A stretch of 64,000 nucleotides of DNA. It comes from Choristoneura fumiferana (Eukaryota > Arthropoda > Insecta > Lepidoptera > Tortricidae). The stretch lies in the NCBI RefSeq assembly GCF_025370935.1, contig NC_133500.1:5689272-5753271 (forward strand). Reading direction: 5' to 3'. Every line of letters starts with the position of its first letter. The stretch's first letter is position 1. The notes under the pieces are model-generated. The model saw nothing but the letters and a program-made list of their open reading frames with translations, had not been told where the DNA came from and did no database searches. The position numbers were made by a program, and so were the translations under genes. Positions 20,880 to 31,116 of this stretch are shown one piece after another.

Positions 20880-21262
20880 TTCTTCTTAGTCGTTCACTCT
20901 TGACAGAGTGGTCGTGGTCATGCTTTGGTCGATCGATTCCTGTGCCATTGCTGCTGTCGCGACGCGTCGCCAAGTAGCCCGATGTCTGGCAGAGTGGGAG
21001 CAATCGTTTATATTAGAGTGCGTCACAGATTTGATGAGGTCTGTCACCGTGTCGGAGAGCGTCCGCGAGATCTTTTGCCCTCGACTTTCCCCTGCACCAC
21101 AAGCCGTTCCATGGAGTCCTCATTACGGGTGATGTGTCCAAAGAACTTGAGGATTCGTATTTGCACAGTTGACGATAATCTCTCTTTAATGTTAAGCTCT
21201 TTAAGGATCGAAACGTTGGTGCGGTGCGCAGTCCACGAAATTTCAGTAGATAGTTGATTTAA
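20880..21262 (-). mobile_element. LINE reverse transcriptase C-terminal fragment
   Basis: The minus frame 21265-21044 encodes SWTAHRTNVSILKELNIKE, then IRILKFFGHITRNEDSMERL and GKRSRGRSPTR, the C-terminal tail of a non-LTR retrotransposon polyprotein (a family distinct from the RTE copies). Similarity continues to about 20880 in a shifted frame. A pseudogene without RT core or endonuclease. Confidence 0.7.
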
Positions 21263-22027
21263 CATGACTGAACACCTTTGTATATAAGCCCTTCGTTATA
21301 AATTTTGTTTCAAGATGTATTTAAAACATTAGAAACTCCTTTGAAGGTGTACTTAATAGTACGAATATATGTAAACATTTGACAGCTATTAATGATTAAT
21401 GAACTAGGTTCACTATAGTTGCTAATATTCACTGTGCTAAGCTGGGACCGCTTCGCAATTTCGCAAAAACTTGTTTTTATTTTTCCTTTTTCTCTATTGT
21501 TGATTAAAACTTATTAGATATAAGTTCATTTTTCAAAAATATTATTATAATGTACTGTACGTATTGTGCTAGTTCTGTATAATGTACTGTAATTATAATG
21601 CACAAAACTGTTAAAATGAGTGCGTGATTCGCCAACAAATTGGTTTGCAATTTGGCGAAATATTTCTTACGCTAAAACGTGTATAATAAAATTTTACAAT
21701 AAATAAATAAAATGTTATTATAGCAACCATAGATAGGTACACCGTACCTCGTACACCGTTATGAAATTTTCTGGTAAATATTGGGGATTTCCATGGAATT
21801 TCCTGGAATTTTGATTTGACTGCTGAATGTACTCGTAGTAGTTTATTCGAGCGAAGCCTCGTGAAAAGACTAGTGTCTATAAGTTTCGGTCAGGTTTAGG
21901 TCAACGATGCAATAAGCTACTAAAGAGCCGGGCTAGCACGGACGCAGTGCGCTGGCAATATTTAGTGCGTTGGTATTATGAAGTGAGGCGGTGTGCTAGT
22001 ACTGCCGGAATTTTAATCAGTAATATT
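21263..22027. other. unannotated stretch
   Basis: AT-rich with a small hairpin at about 21628-21662 (ATTCGCCAACAAATTGG against CAATTTGGCGAAAT). Confidence 0.4.
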
Positions 22028-22249
22028 TTTTTTTATTCGAGTTGATTTCAAACGAGCAAGTGGGTCTCCTGATGGTGCCAACCTAGAGGCCTAAGATGGG
22101 ATACCTCAAGTGCCAGTAATTTCACCGGCTGTCTTACTCTCCACGCCGAAACACAACAGTGCAAGCACTGCTGCTTCACGGCAGGATTAGTGAGCAAGAT
22201 GGTGGTAGCAATCCGGGCGGACCTTGCACAAGGTCCTACCACCTGCAAA
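22028..22249 (-). repeat. F4 dispersed retroposon
   Basis: The poly(T) start at 22028 and the AAACGAGCAAGTGGGTCTCC block through CGGGCGGACCTTGCACAAGG mark the family also found at 26.04, 44.05 and 59.09 kb. The A-rich end is on the minus strand, so transcription is inferred there. The plus frame reading MQALLLHGRISEQDGGSN recurs in copies but is repeat DNA. Confidence 0.65.
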
Positions 22250-22435
22250 TATATTTTGCGGACGTTGATTTGCGGAGGTCCGTATCTGATACTGCGAAAC
22301 TCGCAAATCGAAGTTCTTATCGCACCGTCCCTTTCACTCGCGTATTAAATGATATAAGCGTCAGCGGGACGGCAACATACGAAGTTCGAGTTTTGCACTT
22401 CGTGGTATAGGGCCTGAACTATAAACAATAACTTT

Positions 22436-22570
22436 GCGCACCCGCGACCCCATGATACGTCAATGCAATAAATATGTGTGCATGCCCCTCCACCTCTATA
22501 CTGCGTTAACCCGTTTCGAACTCAACCGGAGTTCATCTTCAGGGCAACATAACAACATAACCGTTCATCA
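22436..22570. repeat. M2 TIR family fragment
   Basis: TTTGCGCACCCGCGACCCCA, then GCATGCCCCTCCACCTC and CGTTTCGAACTCAACC. Members at 30.25, 42.34 and 45.4 kb share these blocks. Confidence 0.5.
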
Positions 22571-22627
22571 TGCTACGGATTCTAGATTCAGATAATCAGA
22601 AATAAGTCTTAGGGTGAACAGAGGGTC

Positions 22628-22692
22628 GTTTGGGCCGAAAAGTTTTCTAATGGAGGCCGCGGATCGGCAAACGAGGCGTAGGATGACCTTCT
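22628..22692 (+). mobile_element. RTE-type LINE internal scrap
   Basis: GGGCCGAAAAGTTTTCTAAT then CCGCGGATCGGCAAACG matches the RTE coding region only. No tail. Confidence 0.55.
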
Positions 22693-22744
22693 TTAGTTTT
22701 TCGGCATTAATAAGCTAAATTATATGAGTACTTTTACTATGAGC

Positions 22745-22892
22745 TTTTCGGTATTGGGAAATTCGCACACTTCTGTGAAACAATTTTATGATGTGTGTGT
22801 CCCGATCTGGATTGGGCCTGCATGGGAACTAAATTCCAAGCTCTCTTAATCTGAAAGAGTAATGTGCCAAGCAGTGAAGGTATACAGGGTGT
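22745..22892 (+). mobile_element. S1 SINE, old and 5'-truncated
   Basis: TGGATTGGGCCTGCATGGGA, then AAGCTCTCTTAATCTGAAAG and CCAAGCAGTGAAGGTATA. Recognisable only by block order. Confidence 0.5.
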
Positions 22893-23685
22893 CTCTGCCC
22901 ATGGCACTTTAAAACCGTTCGATTCTACTCGAACTTTTTAAAAATATGACGACTGTTTATTTATGTTTTTTTTTTTTCATACAGATTAAATGCACTTTTC
23001 AATGTACCTATGCCATACAATACTAAACTGACAGAACATTGATAAATGCTTAATTTAGCCTCCTGGATAACAACTTTACTTAATTGGGTTGGGTTGGGAG
23101 GCTAAAGATGTCAAATAAACGTCAAAAATATTTAAAAGCCCCCGTACCAAGAGACAGGGATAACGATTAAACTTTGAGGATCAATAAGCGATCTAAATTC
23201 AAGTTATTTGAAAATGTTGCAAAACAAAATTAGCTTAGTTATGTGAGTAGGAGAATACAGTAAAATGATCTTACTTAAAATAAGTTTAGCACGTATTCAG
23301 CAAGCAAGCAAGCGTACAAGTTCTAGGTCACTAAAATTTAGGTTGTAATTTTCGTCAATATTATTTTATCTATCTACATTTTATTATTTGCTAAATTATT
23401 TTCTAAAAAGCTCACGCTAACACTGGAGCTCAACCCGAAAGTTTGACCCACATACACTCGGAAGCAACCCGAATGCATGAGCTTATTATATACCACCAAT
23501 ATAATAAGAGTAAAGTGCTTTTGTTCGAGTTTTTGCATGTTGAAGCTTTTACCCGACTCCGGTGAAGCCAAAAGGGTTATATGATCTTATGATTTTAGCA
23601 ATCTATGTTATTAACTATCTGTATTGTTGTTACCGTCTTGTTCTAAGTCTTAGCAAATACCAACATAGTTACGGTGAATAAAAAC
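22893..23685. other. unannotated stretch
   Basis: Starts with ATACAGGGTGTCTC, which resembles a DNA-transposon end. No partner found and no gene. Confidence 0.35.
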
Positions 23686-24092
23686 ATAGTGAGGAAACCT
23701 GCACAAACCTGTGAAGCAATTGCATTGCGTGTGTGAAGTTCCCAATTCGCTCATGGGTCAAAGTAAAAATATCTTTATTCAATTTAGGCTATGAAAAGCA
23801 CTAATAAATGACAAAAACTATCTACCACCGGTTCGGAAAAACCTCTATTGAGAAGAATCCGGCAAGTAACTCAACGACGTATACTTTTACGGGATACGAG
23901 GTACGCTTCTACGCTGTTAACAATAGATTCGTGTTCATATATTTTTGATCAAATTTTTGCTCATAAGCTTATGAAACTCGACTGTACATCACAAGTATTT
24001 AGCAAATACATTTTTGTCACAACTGGGAACTACGGTCCAAGCCCTCTCCTTCTGAAAGGAGGCCTGTACCCACCAGTGATAGGCTTAAACAA
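23686..24092 (+). mobile_element. S1 SINE interrupted by an antisense LINE tail
   Basis: The S1 body is at 23686-23758 (GTGAGGAAACCTGCACAAAC...TTCCCAATTCGC). It resumes at about 24012 (ACTGGGAACTACGGTCCAAG) and reaches the tail (GGAGGCCTGTACCCACCAGT). Between them, 23761-24011 contains an antisense LINE 3' end like the one at 20.45 kb (TTTATTCAATTTAGGC, then GAAGAATCCGGCAAG). Confidence 0.6.
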
Positions 24093-24398
24093 TGACTTAA
24101 GAGTCATTGAAAATACAAACTGAAATATAGATGCACAGAAAAAACAGAAAAATAAGACCATCACTGGGAATCGAACCCAGGTCCTCGGTAATCCGTACCG
24201 CGTGCTATACCGCTACACCACTGATGGTCCTGGGTTTGATTCCCAGTGATGGTCTTATTTTTCTGTTTTTTCTGTGCATCTATATTTCAGTTTGTATTTT
24301 CAATTTCGGTTTTACGGGATGACCGTAAAAGTAAAAATTTGGAATTGAAATAAAAAATACAAAAAGATTCCAAAAAACCAATCTTGACTTAAGAGTCA
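24093..24398 (-). mobile_element. tRNA-bearing retroposon, copy A
   Basis: 14-bp target duplications TGACTTAAGAGTCA at 24093-24106 and 24385-24398. Reading on the minus strand it begins GATTGGTTTTTTGGAATC and ends GTATTTTCAA(T), exactly as the copy at 34.89 kb. It contains the tRNA-like unit at 24156-24229 and a partial second T-arm (24229-24252) in the opposite sense, making a fold-back. It inserted into the tail of the S1 copy to its left. Confidence 0.75.
24156..24229 (-). tRNA. tRNA-like sequence inside a retroposon (not a functional tRNA)
   Basis: 74 nt with a perfect 7-bp acceptor stem (GACCATC/GATGGTC), a GTG/CAC D-stem with GG in the loop, and a perfect CTGGG/CCCAG T-arm with loop TTCGATT. 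The anticodon arm is weak (CGGT/ACCG, loop ACGGATT). The residue before the nominal GGA anticodon is C instead of U, and there are extra bases between stems. Boxes A and B are present, so it may drive Pol III transcription. I treat it as a tRNA-derived promoter module. Confidence 0.4.
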
Positions 24399-24934
24399 CC
24401 TTGTATAGTACAGACAGTACAAAGATATAGTTATAGATGTCGTCTTATTACATCCCGGAGCGCGCCTTAACTGAATATTTAATACGAAAGAGTTTGTATC
24501 AAGATAAATGAGTTTACAGGCTTGATGGACGACTTCGCTAAATTATATCACTTTGCAGGGCATGGCCCTTTGTTTGGGAGTTTCAGTAGACATACAAACC
24601 GTTAGAGTCGGACAATATGTAAAAAAAGATATCTAAACAAATCGGTGAAATTTAGCCCAGTTGGAACAGATGAACTAACTTTTTAAATGTACCTTATCAG
24701 CTATTTTTTTATTCCTCTTTGGTTTTAACAAAATGCCATACATTGCAATCATTTACTTTCGTAAGCTTGAAAGTTTTAATTGTAGGCAAAAAAGGAAAAG
24801 GGAAATAGAAGGGGAAGTTATTGTCCCAGAAAATTGTACTGTTCCCGCGGGGTAGTAAATAAGGAATTCCTTGCGGATGAACTTGAATAAAAACAAAAAA
24901 AATAGTGTGTATTTGTTTAATGATTGTTATTTTT
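24399..24934. other. unannotated stretch
   Basis: No gene or recognised repeat. Confidence 0.4.
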
Positions 24935-25062
24935 AAACCCCGATGCAAAAAAGGGTGTTATAAGTTTGACCGCTATGTGTGTCTGTCTGTGGCATTGTAT
25001 CTCTTTAACGAGTGGACCGATTTGAATGCGTTTTTTTTTATTTGGTTTACTTTAAAAAATAC
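24935..25062 (+). repeat. F2 dispersed repeat, truncated
   Basis: AAACCCCGATGCAAAAAAGG, then TTTGACCGCTATGTGTGTCT. The 3' half is missing. Confidence 0.6.
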
Positions 25063-25167
25063 AACAATGTACTTTAGTTTCCTGTTAACCTTAGCGGTCC
25101 CCCGACACCGACGACGCTTAGATAAAAAAAATATTACTAGGTACTTATACCAAATTAACTTAGGCTA

Positions 25168-25252
25168 ATTTTGCGGGAAATCAGCATAGTCCCCGCGGGA
25201 TACGGATAAACGATTTCTTCGCGGATGAAGTCGCGGGCAACAGCTAGGTAGT
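25168..25252 (-). repeat. F1-type fragment
   Basis: CCCCGCGGGATACGGATAAA to GAAGTCGCGGGCAACAGCTA is the reverse of the family's CTAG-starting end. Confidence 0.45.
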
Positions 25253-25665
25253 GCATTTTTTTTTTTTACTTTTTAGTTGTCTTTTTTGGCGGCGTTTTTT
25301 GTCGGCGTTTTTTTTTCAGCCGTTTTTTTTAATTTTGGGGGTTTTTAAATTTTAAATTTTATTTCATCAAAGCAGCTGGACGGATTCGAAAGACATATGA
25401 ATATGACATATAAATGGTTCACTAAAATTTTTTTTTTGGAAAAACATTCAAATTTATTTATTACTAAACCTTTTATCCCCGAACATTATGTTGTTCTCGT
25501 GGGATAGCAATACACTAATAGTCTTCACAGAGTTAAAAATGGATGTTAAACATTGGATAAACATACCTATCATGCAGATAAATATATGTATACATTTTCG
25601 CGCTAAAAAAGACTACACTAATCAAAACAGTAACTGAATGAATCAGAATCTAATTGAATAAGTAG
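25253..25665. other. poly(T)-rich unannotated stretch
   Basis: Several T runs (25256-25330). No gene. Confidence 0.4.
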
Positions 25666-25897
25666 TTACACTTAGTTATATTAAATATAATGACCCGGAT
25701 AACTCACGTCTTAAATCGAGTTTAGCTCGACATGTTTCGGGCTAATCCGTAGTCGCGTTGCTCCGAAGACGAAGGGCTACGGATTAGCCCGAAACATGTC
25801 GAGCTAAACTCGATTTAAAGACGTGAGTTATCCGGGTCATTATATTTAATATGAGTGAGTCTCACGGTAGTTTCATGTTCAAAATTACACTTAGTTA
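25666..25897 (+). mobile_element. PAL palindromic retroposon, copy 1
   Basis: 13-bp target duplications TTACACTTAGTTA at 25666-25678 and 25885-25897. Between them is a near-perfect hairpin with about 75-bp arms (outer ATTAAATATAATGACC, inner GGGCTAATCCGTAG) and a ~24-bp loop, then an unpaired 3' tail GAGTGAGTCTCACGG...CATGTTCAAAA. No coding sequence. The long duplication implies insertion by LINE machinery. Confidence 0.75.
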
Positions 25898-26037
25898 AGT
25901 ATTATAGTACCAAGGCGACCGAGTTTGCTCGGTCTAAATATCGATAATAAGCATTTTCCCAGAGACGAGACCAAGCTAGATCGATTTGTCATCTTCGAAA
26001 ACCCCCACACACCAAATTTCATCGAAACCGTTGGAGC

Positions 26038-26316
26038 TTTTTTTTTTTTATACGACTGGATGGCAAACGAGCAAGTGGTCTCCTGATGGTAAGAGATCAC
26101 CACCGCCCATAAACATCTGCAACACCAGGGTATTGCAGACGCGTTGCAACCTAGACGCCTAAGATGGATACCTCACGTGCCAGTAATTTCACCCGGCTGT
26201 CTTACTCTCCACGCCGAAACGCAACAATGCAAGCACTGCTGCTTCACGGCAGGATTAGCGAGCAAGATGGTGGTAGCAATCCGGGCGGACCTTGCACAAG
26301 GTCCTACCACCTGCAA
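26038..26316 (-). repeat. F4 dispersed retroposon, longest copy
   Basis: Poly(T), then CTGGATGGCAAACGAGCAAG, through CACCACCGCCCATAAACATC, to CAAGGTCCTACCACCTGCAA. The reference copy for the family. Confidence 0.7.
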
Positions 26317-26537
26317 GTAGCTGTTTCCGAGATTCTGATTATATTATTATATGTATGTATATACAAGAATAGCGCGTTGAAACGTATGAGATAGATAGAT
26401 ATAGATTGCAATGCTCTTACAGGGTGCATGTCTAAAGACTAATAACGTATAAAACCATGTAATTTTACAACATGTAAGCAATAGATAATTTGAGTTCTAA
26501 ATCTCGGGAATAAAACATACATAAATAAGCATAATAA
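26317..26537. other. unannotated
   Basis: Nothing recognised. Confidence 0.4.
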
Positions 26538-26842
26538 GCCGTGTGGCCTAGTGGTTTGACCTATCGCCTCTCAAGCAGACGGTCGTGGGTTCAAACCCCG
26601 GCTCGCACCTCTGAGTTTTTCGAAATTCATGTGCGGAATTACATTTGAAGTTTACCACGAGCTTTGCGGTGAAGGAAAACACCGTGAGGAAACCTGCACA
26701 AACCTGCGAAGCCAATTCAATGGTGCGTGTGAAGTTCCCAATCCGCACTGGGCCCGCGTGGGAACTAGGGCCCAAGCCCTCTTGTTCTGAGAGGACGCCT
26801 GTGCCCAGCAGTGGACATATATAGGCTGAGATGATGATGATG
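26538..26842 (+). mobile_element. S1 tRNA-derived SINE, full length
   Basis: Head GCCGTGTGGCCTAGTGGTTT contains a box A match (TGGCCTAGTGG). GTGGGTTCAAACCCC is the box B region. The body follows and the (ATG)n tail is at 26829-26842. The tail motif GCCCAGCAGTGG...ATAGGCTGAGATGATG is shared with RTE 3' ends. Possible short duplication AAGCATAAT/AAGCATATT on its flanks. Confidence 0.85.
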
Positions 26843-27102
26843 AAGCATATTTTATCCCAATATTTCCACGGGGTCGAAATTAACACATAAAATCCTATAA
26901 CCTCAAGTTTATCTCTAGATAGACACGTGGCACACCGTATACGCCTCTAATTTTTCTCTCTTCTACTATTTATGTTTTAACTGTGTCTTTGTTGTGATGT
27001 AGTGTGTTTTTGTTGTCAATAAACGTTATGAGTTTGAGTTTGATAATTTGCGCCCACTACCACGATTTCATTCTTCAAAAGGAATTTCTATGAATTTTCT
27101 AG
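26843..27102. other. unannotated
   Basis: Contains CAATAAACGTTATGAGTTTG at 27017, a LINE-like polyadenylation end. No gene. Confidence 0.35.
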
Positions 27103-27311
27103 TAGGGATATTGACACCACCAATCAATTGACGTACTTTTTATGAGCTGTCAAGACACAATTCTCTTATGACGTCACTTGTTCGCACACTCCATCAACTA
27201 ACTATTTATTTGTTTTAAAGCAACAAAAAATCTAATTTTGTAGTTAATCGAAAATTAATCTGGTTTTCAGGGCTAAAATAAAGCGTTTTTTTACTGGTGT
27301 CAACATCCCTA
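27103..27311. mobile_element. 205-bp TIR element with TA duplication
   Basis: TA at 27103-27104 and 27310-27311. The ends are GGGATATTGACACC and, on the complement, GGGATGTTGACACC. No transposase. TA duplication fits Tc1/mariner-type mobilisation. A related half-copy lies at 32.87 kb. Confidence 0.7.
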
Positions 27312-27329
27312 TTGCCTGATAGTAAGTAA

Positions 27330-27362
27330 TAAGCGAGTGAAGTCACGGGTATAAGCTAGTCT
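27330..27362 (-). repeat. F1-type scrap
   Basis: GTGAAGTCACGGGTATAAGC followed by TAGT resembles the reversed F1 start. Confidence 0.3.
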
Positions 27363-27674
27363 GATATATAATAGTTGATAGTACCAAACAGTCGGCAGAA
27401 ACTCCAGAACGCGAGGTATTTATATATTCAACGTTTCAGGCATATTTTGTTCCGGTATGCTGAAAAATGCAGGGCGGATCGGTTGCGGCAACGGATATGC
27501 CTGTTACGGTTGTGATATTCTTAAAGTTAAAGACGGTATATTTCACAGGCAAAATCACAGGAAAATATCAACTTATAGCACATAGTTCTGAGGTAGGTAT
27601 ATAAAAAATATTTTCGGAAATAAACGGTTCGAATTTTGTCGTCGTCGTCGTCCCCGTCTTCAAACCATATATGT
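27363..27674. other. unannotated
   Basis: No gene or family recognised. Confidence 0.4.
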
Positions 27675-27860
27675 TCATAAAGTTGGAAAACCGCCGACAT
27701 TGTCACTTTAAAGCTCAATATCTCCAAAACGGCTAACCGATTTTGATGAAACATGTCTAAAAACCATCGCTAGAAAACCTGCTTTTAGATAAAAAACTGC
27801 ATTCAAATAGGTTTGCGTGTCAAATTATAACACTCTTTTTGCGTCGGGGGTTGAAAACCG
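27675..27860 (-). repeat. F2 dispersed repeat
   Basis: ACCGCCGACATTGTCACTTT to the reversed start TTTTTGCGTCGGGGGTT. Confidence 0.6.
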
Positions 27861-28265
27861 TATTCGTTCTTTCGGATACTTTTTCGGTGAACCGTCACGT
27901 TACTAAACTCAAGTACCTAGGTAATAAATGAAAATTATTTACAAACAAGCTTCCTCGAAGTTGAAATCGTGTGAGCGTAAAAGTTACTTCTTTATAATGA
28001 ATATTCTCGAGCCACTTAACAATACAAGGTTTAGAACAGCCGATGTATGGGAAACTTCGTTGGCAACTTGCTTGATTCATTTATGTCGGAAATTCGAGCC
28101 ATATTGATGGTTGACAGGTAAAGTTAGGCGTATAGAAGCGAAATGCCTAGGCTTTAGACTGAATGCCGAACCACAGATAAAATAATTAATTATATTATGT
28201 ACAATGAGGTAAAACGTTTGGGAACCGCAACGCCTTTTCGTCCCAAATTTCTCAGTGTCTTATGA
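27861..28265. other. unannotated stretch
   Basis: No supported gene. Confidence 0.4.
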
Positions 28266-28672
28266 GTTAAGGCGAAAGTCTTTAACCAGTGTGTGTTGCC
28301 AGTGACAAACACACAGGTTTCGCGACGTGGTGCTTCGCTATAGGCTTTGTAAATAAGCTCTGAGTTGCTCAGCGAGCTATGGAGAGGGCTATGCTACAGG
28401 TTTCTTTTCTCTACGGAATCAAATTAGAAACGAGGAGATGTAGAGAATCATCCTGTGATTATTATCCTCTGCGTTCTGGTATTTCATGTGTTTTTATATA
28501 CAATAAAGAGTTTTACAATACAATACAATATAGAAGAATGAGGGTTACCGGCATAACTAAGCGAATTAGCTCGTTGAAGTGGCAACGGGCAGACCTTATA
28601 GCACGGAGAACAGATAACTGTTGGGGCCGAAAAGTTTTCAAATGGAAACCATGGATCGGCAAGCGCAGCGAA
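28266..28672 (+). mobile_element. RTE-type LINE fragment split by a LINE tail
   Basis: Degraded coding (AAGGCGAAAGTCTTTAACCA; GCTATGGAGAGGGCTATGC) is interrupted at about 28436-28535 by a tail ending ACAATAAAGAGTTTTACAAT plus (ATACA)n. It resumes GTTGAAGTGGCAACGGGCAG through AAACCATGGATCGGCAAGCG. No (ATG)n tail. Confidence 0.65.
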
Positions 28673-29527
28673 GCACTGCTCCCATCATCTATATTTCCAG
28701 ATAAATACAACCTAGGGCTCTTTAAGGCTGTGAATATGCTGTAACTAAACTAGTTTTTCCCACGGGATAGGGAATTTCGTTGTTGAAGCGAAGCATGGGG
28801 ATAAACTAGAGCAAGCGAGGCGTAAACAAATCGTCGTTCTTGTTATATAGACGTTAAGAATAAATGTAATGGAGATCAATGATTTCCTAAATAGCACATA
28901 TCTTTGCCATTTTACGGTTATTTTTAAATGGGTCTGTTTTGATGATAGACTAATGTTCATTTGAAAGTATTATTCATACAAAAAATCGGCTGAGTACGCG
29001 TCGTACACGGATACGAGGGTTCCGTTTTCGTTTGACATACAATAGCTAGAAAATCAAGCGGAAACCACCGACAAAAAAAAACATACAGTCTAATGGAGAG
29101 CCTCCGTTTCTGAAGTCGGTTAAAAACACAAGTGGCCATAGTAATATCCGAGCAAGTAGCTAACTATGAATGTATTTAGCTTTTCTGCAAAAAAACTTGC
29201 GTTTTTGCTGACAATTTATTTGCAAAGTTATTCATATCAAATTTTATAATTTTCTCATTCCTGATGTGTGAAATTTGGCAAGCAAGATTTTTTAAGGCTT
29301 GGATTTAAAAAAACAAACTTAGAATCCGTTTCAAGCGTATGGCTAATAAATAGAATAGAATAAGTTTATTTGGTGTAAAAAAAGTTTGTATAATGAAATT
29401 TTAATGAAAACAAATAATATTAGAAATAGGTACACATTATACAAACTTCAGCTGCCTATCTATTACGGTGCTCGGGATATGGCCCTGTGACAGACAGGCA
29501 TACAAACGGACAGAGTAGAACATTAAT
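28673..29527. other. unannotated stretch
   Basis: AT-rich. GTACGCGTCGTACACGGATA and AGGGTTCCGTTTTCG near 28995-29030 are F3-like scraps. Confidence 0.35.
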
Positions 29528-29764
29528 CCATACTTCCATAATATAATATAATATTATAAATGCAAAAGTGTGTGTGTTTGTAGGTTTGTCCGTCTTTCAC
29601 GTCGTAATGGAGCGACTGATCGACGTGATTTTTGGCATAGAGATAGTTTATGGGCCAGAGAGTGACATAGGCTACTTTTTATCCCGGATAAATGCACAGT
29701 TCTCTAGGGAACAGCGCGCGATTACCGAATTACACGCGGGCGAAGCCGCGGGCAAAAGCTAGTA
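29528..29764 (-). repeat. F1 retroposon, first of a tandem pair
   Basis: From TTATAAATGCAAAAGTGTGT to GCGGGCAAAAGCTAGTA, reverse orientation, near full length. Confidence 0.7.
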
Positions 29765-29947
29765 ATACTATAAATGCGAAAGCGTGTGTGTTTGTATGTT
29801 TGTCCGTCTTTCAATTCGAAACGGAGCGACGGATCGACGTGATTATTTGCACAGAGATAGTTTATGGGCCAGAGAGTGGCCTTTTATCCCGGAAAAATGC
29901 ACAGTTCCCGAATCCCACGCGGGCGAAGCCGCGAGCAAAAGCTAGTA
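29765..29947 (-). repeat. F1 retroposon, second of a tandem pair
   Basis: Directly abuts the previous copy in the same orientation (ATACTATAAATGCGAAAGCG to GCGAGCAAAAGCTAGTA). It has internal deletions relative to it. Confidence 0.7.
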
Positions 29948-30244
29948 GGTTAAATAGTTGCGTTTGTCAACCTTCGGGTGCAAAACTCTAAAACAATCTC
30001 TAAAAAAGCCCGCTTTGGCGTGTTTGCAAAAAAACATTAAGATTTAAGATTTGGTCTATTTGCTGCCATTTTGTACGGAACCCTAATGATCTAAATGTGT
30101 ATGTATATGTATCTTGCAGAAACTCGGAAACCGAGCGCGGCCTCGTTCCGAATTAGAACCAATGAATCATTACTTTATTCATTTGACTTTGCGATAGAAA
30201 AAAATCTTTTCAGATTTTCCATTGTGCGTTTGGAACGTGCACTA
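29948..30244. other. unannotated
   Basis: Nothing recognised. Confidence 0.4.
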
Positions 30245-30598
30245 ATACTGTGTAACAATTAGATACTTTGCTCACCCGTGACCCACGACTTAGAGACTCG
30301 CATCTGGTAGCATGGTGAACGGTTGTGATGCTCTGAGGATGAACTCGGGTTGAGTTCGAAACGCGTTAGCGTGAAACTATTACCAGATGTTAGACTGTTT
30401 CTAGTATGGTGAACGGTTGTATTGCTCTGTGGATGAACTTGAATTGAGTTCGAAACGTGTAGTGCGGTGGTGGTGATAGTTGGGTTTATTGGATTGTGTA
30501 TGTTGTTACAATGTGAAGGTGGAGGAGCTGCATGAACACACATTTATTGCATAGACGTTGCTATCTAAGGTCGCAAGGTGAGCAAAGTCTAGTAGAAT
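30245..30598. mobile_element. M2 TIR element with internal duplication
   Basis: Terminal inverted repeats CTTTGCTCACCCGTGACC (30268 region) and the reverse of GGTCGCAAGGTGAGCAAAG (about 30571-30589). Inside, GGTGAACGGTTGT...GAGTTCGAAACG occurs twice about 95 bp apart. No coding sequence. Confidence 0.5.
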
Positions 30599-30889
30599 GT
30601 ATAATTGAAATAAATGAATATCAGTTTCTTGCAACGCATTTCTTGATTTTAATTTAATTAATTTGTACAAAAAACTTAACAACACATTCGCATAATCCAC
30701 AAAAAAGTACCAGGCGACCACAACCCAGGAGGAGACGTCAAATTTTCCACTTTTTAGGATTCCTAGTTGATGTATTTTTTTTAAACCTCGTTGGTTAGAA
30801 AAGAAATGTAAATAGCGTAATTTTGCTAGTGTAATAAAATTACAGGTGGGACAAGTAACATTATTAATTAAGTATATTAGTGTCTTCTT

Positions 30890-31030
30890 ACTATTTTAAT
30901 ATGTATTTAAGTATGTATTTATCTATATAAGTATGTGCATCCGTTGCCTAGTATCCATAGTACAAGCTTTGCTTAGTTTGGGACTAGGTAAATTGGTGTG
31001 AAGTGTCCCATGATATTATTATTTATGTAT
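30890..31030 (+). mobile_element. SINE2 3' half
   Basis: GCTTTGCTTAGTTTGGGACT, then GGTGTGAAGTGTCCCATGAT. I recognise this as the 3' end of a second tRNA-derived SINE whose head is at 48.05 kb. Confidence 0.55.
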
Positions 31031-31071
31031 TATTAATATATTTTTTCTGTATCGCTCTGTATCGAATATGT

Positions 31072-31076
<5 letters not shown>

Positions 31077-31114
<38 letters not shown>

Positions 31115-31116
31115 AT
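31077..31116. repeat. (CT)n microsatellite
   Basis: About 20 CT units with one G. Confidence 0.85.

Noticed and set aside
22159..22410. Open frame reading MQALLLHGRISEQDGGSN..., also at 26.2 kb, as a conserved small protein
   Set aside because: The frame lies in F4 repeat copies. Its conservation reflects copy number, and the repeat's own sense is probably the minus strand.
24156..24229. A functional tRNA-Ser(GGA) gene
   Set aside because: C replaces the invariant U before the anticodon, the anticodon stem has only 4 pairs, spacer lengths are off, and the unit lies inside a transposed element.
25678..25885. Helitron, because of the hairpin
   Set aside because: Helitrons make no target duplication. 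Copies here have 13-16 bp duplications and lack a CTRR end.
31077..31116. Regulatory GAGA-type element
   Set aside because: A pure (CT)n microsatellite in repeat-rich DNA, with no promoter context.
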